A stretch of 64,000 bases of DNA from JALXCH01 sp964495805 (lineage in GTDB: Bacteria; Calditrichota; Calditrichia; RBG-13-44-9), in NCBI GenBank assembly GCA_964495805.1, contig CAZBWV010000037.1, positions 36,935 to 100,934 on the forward strand. The letters run 5' to 3'. The notes below the pieces were generated by a model. The model searched no databases, had not been told where the DNA came from, and saw nothing but the letters and a program-made list of their open reading frames with translations. Every line of letters begins with the position of its first letter. Within the stretch, counting starts at the first letter, position 1. Below, one piece after another: positions 59,269 through 64,000 of this stretch. The position numbers were made by a program, and so were the translations under genes.

Positions 59269-61332
59269 TTAACCAGTTTCTGAAATCCGACTCTGGCGGA
59301 TAATACGCTGCGCATTTTGCTGAAAGCGTCTGGCAAAAGAATCGTTTGTGCGGAGCCTGGCTTCCAGGATGTCCAGGACCCGGTAGTACAGCTCCCATCC
59401 TTTCTGTTCGGTGAGGTATTGCCTGGTCAGGGCACCGGGGCTACCCTGAGTAAAATCCAGTGCTTTGTTGATTCGCCGGACGCCCTGTTTTAAAAATTCT
59501 TTACCATTTGCCTGTTCTCCCCGCGCGAAATAATTCGCCACCGTTAATGCAAACCGGAGGAATACCACCGTTCGGGAAATGGGAGTAATGAAACAACCGG
59601 TAAACGGGTCCACCAGATGTTTGATTTGCTCAATATCCGATGAAAGTGTTCGGGCGTACTCAGAGAAATAAAGGATACGGATGTAGTCGCCGATTTGCTT
59701 ACCGATGGCTGCTGCGCGTATGGCTTCTCCGGCAAAGGCTTCTTTGTCGTGCCGCATGATGAGTCCCGCCTGGTGTAGATAAGCCAGCCGGTTACCCGGA
59801 CGATGAATCACAGAAAGGATATAGGCCTGGTCTTCCGCCCGGCCGATGAATGTAGGGGTAAATGGCCGAAAATGTCGTAAGGCGGAAATGAGAATTCCGG
59901 TGGTTCCCCCGGTGACGTGAATGCGTTGCAGGCAACGTGTTTTTCCGTCCAGATCGGATGATTCGTAACGGGTCATCATCTCTGCGCGTGTGGAAACCGC
60001 CTGGGGAAGGGCACTGAAAAAAATGTACTGATCTGGCGATAGGTCCTCTTCAGGATAGGGCACATCCGGGGTGAACAACGAATGCCGGATGTCCTGTTCG
60101 TTTACTAATGCTCCGGCAACCATTCCCAGATGGACGGGATGTCCGTCCGCATCGTATCCGGTAGCTCCCCACAGGGAAGTGGTCAGGTGCTCCAGTGCAC
60201 TTTTACCGGTTTCCTTTACCAGCGCTTGCTGGTCGAAAACCTGGTCCAGATCAATCTTAAACGTTGCCCGCACATGGGGATCTATAAAAACCTGCCACAG
60301 GGCAGCAATGGCTTTCAAAAAACTGAAATGTCGTCCGTATTCGCCATCCACCCCGAAAATTGTTTCCAGGGGGCTGGCATCCGCTTCCGGTATATAGTGT
60401 TTGATAGCGGGAAGTAACACTTCCTGCAGCAATGCCCGGGTTTCGTTCTCAGAAAACAGAAAGACCTGAAGATTGGGAAATCCGCCTGCCTTGCGGAATT
60501 CTTCCTTCAAGTACTCAGTAGCAATGGCATGGAGCCCCTGGTGAGTCACCGAAACGGAAAGCAGACAGACCAGTTTTTCTCCGGTAGTAAAATTGCCCCG
60601 CTTTTTCTCAAATTCCATGGCCTGGTCCAGTGCGCGTAACCCGTAAATCACTTCGTTATTTTCCGGCGGAATGCCCAGAGGGATGGGATGATCGTACCAG
60701 TAAAGCTGGGATTCCTGCATCACAGCGCGGAGTTGCTGGCGCAGTTCCTGCGCAAGAGGCAATGCATCCGAATCTTGTACCGGAACGGTAAGCAATACGT
60801 TCGCAGTAAACAAAATTTCCCGCGCAGGGTGTCGGATTGGTTCAGTATTGTGAGTAGCAATGCTTACTGTTCGCTGACGCCGCAGTTGTTCCTCGGCAAG
60901 TTTCCGGTTTGCCAGAATGCCACACGCTTCCGGAAAGAAAAAGCTCCACACTTTTTCGCGGAATTCCGGTGATTCCACAGTAGTGGCCGGGTCCTCTAAA
61001 AATCGGGCTAATTCTTTTAACCGCCGGATGCGGGCGGCATCTCGTTGTTGAAGCTGGTGAATTTCCCATTCCATTTCAGCAATTCCGCGCAGGTAAAATT
61101 GCGCCTGTTCTCCCCATTCCGGATGGTTGCGGTGGTTGTCCAGCAACTGGCGGGCACGAGCCGAATCGGGATGATATTTCCCCTGCAATGCAATTAAAAA
61201 TGCTGCGTTTAAGCTCACAGGTAGTTCTGCCTCGGCAGTGGATGCCCGAAATTGCTGCTCCGGTTCAAAAATTGATGTGGATGAATCCGATGAAAACAAC
61301 CGATTGAGCACATTTTGCAGTGTGTGAATCAT
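59269..61332 (-). CDS. Large protein of unknown family, possible GT-A-fold glycosyltransferase-like
   Basis: A 687-residue protein with no signal peptide or membrane helix. N-terminal helical part about 1-170. The centre has TFKIDLDQVFDQ with a DxD pattern (Asp361, Asp363) after a hydrophobic strand, followed by GATGYDADGHPVHLGM and, about 130 residues later, GGTTGILISALRHFRPFTPTFIGRAEDQAYI, the latter like the 'GG...ED' acceptor part of GT-A transferases. I cannot name a family. It is divergent from a NagB/PIG-L fusion 293 bases away, so a link to amino-sugar metabolism is plausible. Ribosome site weak (ggggta). Confidence 0.5.
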   Translation of the reverse strand: MIHTLQNVLNRLFSSDSSTSIFEPEQQFRASTAEAELPVSLNAAFLIALQGKYHPDSARARQLLDNHRNHPEWGEQAQFYLRGIAEMEWEIHQLQQRDAARIRRLKELARFLEDPATTVESPEFREKVWSFFFPEACGILANRKLAEEQLRRQRTVSIATHNTEPIRHPAREILFTANVLLTVPVQDSDALPLAQELRQQLRAVMQESQLYWYDHPIPLGIPPENNEVIYGLRALDQAMEFEKKRGNFTTGEKLVCLLSVSVTHQGLHAIATEYLKEEFRKAGGFPNLQVFLFSENETRALLQEVLLPAIKHYIPEADASPLETIFGVDGEYGRHFSFLKAIAALWQVFIDPHVRATFKIDLDQVFDQQALVKETGKSALEHLTTSLWGATGYDADGHPVHLGMVAGALVNEQDIRHSLFTPDVPYPEEDLSPDQYIFFSALPQAVSTRAEMMTRYESSDLDGKTRCLQRIHVTGGTTGILISALRHFRPFTPTFIGRAEDQAYILSVIHRPGNRLAYLHQAGLIMRHDKEAFAGEAIRAAAIGKQIGDYIRILYFSEYARTLSSDIEQIKHLVDPFTGCFITPISRTVVFLRFALTVANYFARGEQANGKEFLKQGVRRINKALDFTQGSPGALTRQYLTEQKGWELYYRVLDILEARLRTNDSFARRFQQNAQRIIRQSRISETG

Positions 61333-61402
61333 GGAGTACCCCGATTATTTTGCAGAATATACACCGGGTTTTTCGGGGAGAAAAATGGAAATGGTAAATT
61401 AA

Positions 61403-61430
61403 GACAAAAGACAAAAGACAAAAGACAAAA
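61403..61430. repeat. Tandem repeat gacaaaa x4
   Basis: Four exact units, identical in unit, copy number and strand to those at 45876-45903. Confidence 0.9.
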
Positions 61431-61432
61431 AT

Positions 61433-61461
61433 GGGGGAGGTAAGGGGGTGGATTTTGGGGG
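61433..61461. repeat. Three G5 runs (quadruplex-prone)
   Basis: ggggg at 61433-61437, 61444-61448 and 61457-61461. Three runs alone cannot fold a full intramolecular quadruplex, but a nearby shorter G-run could complete one. Confidence 0.6.
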
Positions 61462-61625
61462 TGCGAAAAGTAAAGGAAGGGAAATTTTAATGCCTATGGA
61501 CAGATTTGTGTGGTGTGAGAGAAAGCACCGCTTCAGAAACCATTGAAATTAAAAATTGCAACTTTTCGTTCCATTTGCTACATTTACCCCAATTTTAGAT
61601 GAATGAAACAGAGAAAGACAGAATC

Positions 61626-64000
61626 ATGAGCAGCGAACAGTCACGAATTACCTTGCGAAAGTACGATGCCAGTACCACAGTGGAACAGGTGGCGCTGGAA
61701 AATTCCCCGTTTGAACTGTTGTATTCCCCCACGGAAAAAATTGGGGTGATTGTGGTGGAGAATTTCCCCCTGCTGGGTAAACTTACCGCTCTGCGTTTTT
61801 TGGAATGGGTCCTGAAAAACCCCGATGGCGTGATTTCTTTGCCCACCGGTAAAACCCCGGAATATTTTATCAAATGGGTAATGTATTACCTGCAGAACTG
61901 GGAAAAAACGCATGTCCGCAAAGAATTGGCGCGCTGGGGCATTGAACAAAAAAATCCCCCTTCCATGGAAGGGTTAACTTTCGTTCAAATAGATGAATTT
62001 TATCCCATTGAACCCCAGCAGCATAACAGTTTTTATTATTATGTGAATCGGTTCTATTTAAAGGGATTTGGAATTCCCAGAGAGAATGCCTTGCTCATTG
62101 ACCCCTCCCGGGTGGGTATTCCCGAAGGAAAAACCATGCGGGATGTGTTCCCGGATTACAAGGTGGATCTGTCTCTGCGTTTTCGGCAGCCGAAAACGCG
62201 TCAGGAACGGTTGCAGAAATCGGTTATTCAGGCAGTGGATGAGTTTTGCAATCGTTACGAAACCCGTATTCGCGAGATGGGGGGGATTGGTTTCTTCCTG
62301 GGCGGCATCGGGCCGGACGGACACATTGCTTTCAATGTGCAGGGATCCGATTTGTATTCCACTACCCGGTTAACCCCCACCAATTACGAAACACAAGCCG
62401 CTGCTGCTACCGACCTGGGTGGAATTGAGGTGGCACGAAATCGCCATGTAATCACAATCGGGCTCAGTACCATTGTGTACAATCCCACCGCCACGGCCAT
62501 TGTCATTGCTGCCGGAGAAGCCAAAGCGCGGGTGGTGGCTGATGCGATTCAAAGGGAAAAAAGCATTCTGTATCCGGCAACTATTTTGCAGGATTTAGAT
62601 GCATCGCGCTTTTTTATTACCCGGGGAGCAGCAAAGCTTCTGGAAGCACGTCAGTGTGAGGAGTTAAAGCGGAAGAAAAAGCTAACATTGCCGGAAATCG
62701 AAAAACTGTTTGTGGATTATGCCCATCAACATGGGAAGCAGCTCAACCAAATCACCGAAGAGGAGGTTCAGCAGGATGTTCGGATTCGTCTGGCGCTGGA
62801 ACGATACGACAAACCGGTACCCGAAATTGTGAAGGCCGTGGAAGCTGATCTGCATAAAAAAATCCAGCGGGGTCTGGCACCGGTGGAAGGTGAAGTATTC
62901 CTGCATACCGGACCACATCACGATGATATCATGCTGGGCTATTTGCCTTATGTGTACCATCTGGTGCGCACGCCCAAAAATATTCACCATTTTGCCATCT
63001 TAACCAGCGGATTTACCGCAGTAACCAATCATTACTGCTTGAAATTGCTGGAGAACTTGATGCGCTTTATCGATTCCCGGGAATTTCAGGAACTGATGGA
63101 AGAGGATTACTTTAATCCCCGTAACCAGCTGGCGTACAATCGCGATGTGTATCAGTACCTGGATGGCATTTCGGCGCACAGCCGCAGCATGAAAAATGAA
63201 GCCGAAGCCCGCCGATTGCTGCGAATTTTAATCACCATTTTCGAAGAAAACAATATTCCTAATCTGAAAGACCGCATCCGGGAATTGATGAATTATTTCC
63301 AGACTCAGTATCCGGGGAAAAAAGACCTGCCTTACATTCAACAGCTTAAAGGGATGATTCGTGAGTGGGAAGAAGACCTTATCTGGGCATATTTTGGGTT
63401 TAACAGCAGTTCCGTACATCATCTGCGACTGGGATTTTACACCGGGGATGTGTTCACCGAAATCCCCAGGAAAGAACGGGATATTCAGCCGATCTATGAA
63501 TTAATTAAACAAATCCGACCCACCATCATCACCGTTGCGCTGGACCCCGAAGGGAGTGGTCCGGATACCCATTACAAAGTATTGCAAGCAATTACCGAGG
63601 CGGTAAAACTGTATGTAAAAGAATTCCCTGATGCAAAACTGCGCATCTGGGGTTATCGGAACGTATGGTACCGCTTTCATCCTTCCGAAGCGAATATCTT
63701 TGTACCGGTTTCGCTGAATTCCATGGCAATTATGGAAAATGCGTTTTTAAACTGCTACGGTTCCCAGCGGGATGCTTCTTTCCCCAGTTACGAACTGGAC
63801 GGACCATTCAGCCGTCTGGCGCAGAAAATTATGGCCGAACAGTATTTAACCCTGAAAACATGCCTGGGACGGCAATATTTTTACGAGAATGAACATCCTC
63901 GCCTGCGGGCTACCCACGGATTGAACTTTTTGCGGGAGATGAGTTTGAAGGAATTCTTCCGCCACTCCGAAACATTAAAAGCATATATGGAAGCGCAGGT
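61626..64000 (+). CDS. Glucosamine-6-phosphate deaminase/PIG-L deacetylase fusion (NagB-LmbE), 3' partial
   Basis: Runs off the window end; 791 codons are visible. Residues about 20-330 are a NagB/6-phosphogluconolactonase-type isomerase domain: SLPTGKTPEYF (near 73), IDEFYPIEPQQHNSFYYY (near 123) and GGIGPDGHIAFNVQGSDL (near 227). Its canonical motif TGSTP reads TGKTP here. From about 420 a PIG-L/LmbE deacetylase domain begins with HTGPHHDDIMLGYLP (near 430), matching the family's PHxDD zinc-binding motif. Such fusions in FCB bacteria probably deacetylate N-acetyl-glucosamine derivatives and deaminate the product to fructose-6-phosphate; the exact substrate is unknown. ATG 61626 is 293 bases from the divergent 687-residue protein. 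Confidence 0.85.
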   Translation, partial: MSSEQSRITLRKYDASTTVEQVALENSPFELLYSPTEKIGVIVVENFPLLGKLTALRFLEWVLKNPDGVISLPTGKTPEYFIKWVMYYLQNWEKTHVRKELARWGIEQKNPPSMEGLTFVQIDEFYPIEPQQHNSFYYYVNRFYLKGFGIPRENALLIDPSRVGIPEGKTMRDVFPDYKVDLSLRFRQPKTRQERLQKSVIQAVDEFCNRYETRIREMGGIGFFLGGIGPDGHIAFNVQGSDLYSTTRLTPTNYETQAAAATDLGGIEVARNRHVITIGLSTIVYNPTATAIVIAAGEAKARVVADAIQREKSILYPATILQDLDASRFFITRGAAKLLEARQCEELKRKKKLTLPEIEKLFVDYAHQHGKQLNQITEEEVQQDVRIRLALERYDKPVPEIVKAVEADLHKKIQRGLAPVEGEVFLHTGPHHDDIMLGYLPYVYHLVRTPKNIHHFAILTSGFTAVTNHYCLKLLENLMRFIDSREFQELMEEDYFNPRNQLAYNRDVYQYLDGISAHSRSMKNEAEARRLLRILITIFEENNIPNLKDRIRELMNYFQTQYPGKKDLPYIQQLKGMIREWEEDLIWAYFGFNSSSVHHLRLGFYTGDVFTEIPRKERDIQPIYELIKQIRPTIITVALDPEGSGPDTHYKVLQAITEAVKLYVKEFPDAKLRIWGYRNVWYRFHPSEANIFVPVSLNSMAIMENAFLNCYGSQRDASFPSYELDGPFSRLAQKIMAEQYLTLKTCLGRQYFYENEHPRLRATHGLNFLREMSLKEFFRHSETLKAYMEAQ

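Larger units (their letters stand above)
61333..61625. promoter_or_regulatory. Divergent spacer with repeat, G-runs and candidate FCB promoter
   Basis: Holds the GACAAAA repeat and G-runs, listed separately. A candidate promoter for the NagB/PIG-L gene is ATTG (61555-61558), 20-bp spacer, TACATTTA (61579-61586), 39 bases before the ATG. No other gene is seen. Confidence 0.4.

Noticed and set aside
1..64000. Type IX secretion machinery, phage, insertion sequence, tRNA or rRNA genes
   Set aside because: None recognised in either strand; only C-terminal sorting-type tails were seen, which do not by themselves prove the secretion system.

Overview
The 64 kb window is bacterial chromosome of moderate GC, with a local AT-rich patch near 2.5-3.2 kb. 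Several features point to the Fibrobacterota-Chlorobiota-Bacteroidota (FCB) side of the tree, perhaps Calditrichota or a neighbouring thermophile-rich lineage. These are secreted proteins ending in a 'YPNYPNPFNP' tail, TamA/TamB and LolA envelope genes, a Wzz-tyrosine-kinase fusion, a NagB/PIG-L fusion, and promoters of the form TTG-N20/21-TAnnTTT before several genes. The placement is inferred; no rRNA, tRNA or ribosomal protein gene is present to confirm it.

Layout. 1-6.1 kb: the end of a beta-propeller protein, then three tandem secreted paralogues sharing one C-terminal half behind different N-terminal domains. 6.5-8.5 kb: an orphan protein with glycosyltransferase-like features and a DUF1848 protein. 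8.7-16.7 kb: housekeeping genes (pyruvate phosphate dikinase, ArgR, a radical SAM/DUF2344 fusion, RNase G). 16.8-21.7 kb: P-loop protein, organophosphate-type MFS transporter, a 700-bp intergenic repeat cluster, M20 peptidase and Nudix hydrolase. 21.8-29.7 kb: secreted GH13 alpha-amylase, Na+/solute symporter behind a consensus sigma-70 promoter, a PAS/H-box protein with a decayed ATPase domain, PlsY and GcvT. 30-39.3 kb: FtsK, LolA, Wzz/BY-kinase and three nucleotide-sugar enzymes making uronic-acid precursors for an exopolysaccharide.

39.4-45.8 kb, all on the minus strand: a secreted S37 peptidase, an M24 Xaa-Pro-type peptidase, a POT peptide transporter, an ornithine-cyclodeaminase-family reductase and a proline-racemase-family enzyme with the Cys/Thr active site of trans-3-hydroxy-L-proline dehydratase. 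Together these read as a coherent, previously unremarked route for using collagen-like, (hydroxy)proline-rich peptides, and this is the strongest functional hypothesis in the window. A PutP-like symporter lies 12 kb further on.

46-52 kb: TamB and TamA-like Omp85 genes, overlapping. 52-64 kb: an SLC13 anion symporter, a large secreted propeller/dockerin protein sharing its C-terminal module with the amylase, a PutP-like symporter, and a divergent pair: a 687-aa protein with a GT-A-like DxD motif and a NagB/PIG-L fusion cut by the window end. Unusual DNA includes a 9-bp-period C-tract array and two separate four-copy GACAAAA repeats, each in a divergent intergenic region beside C- or G-runs. 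No CRISPR array, IS element, prophage or RNA gene was seen.
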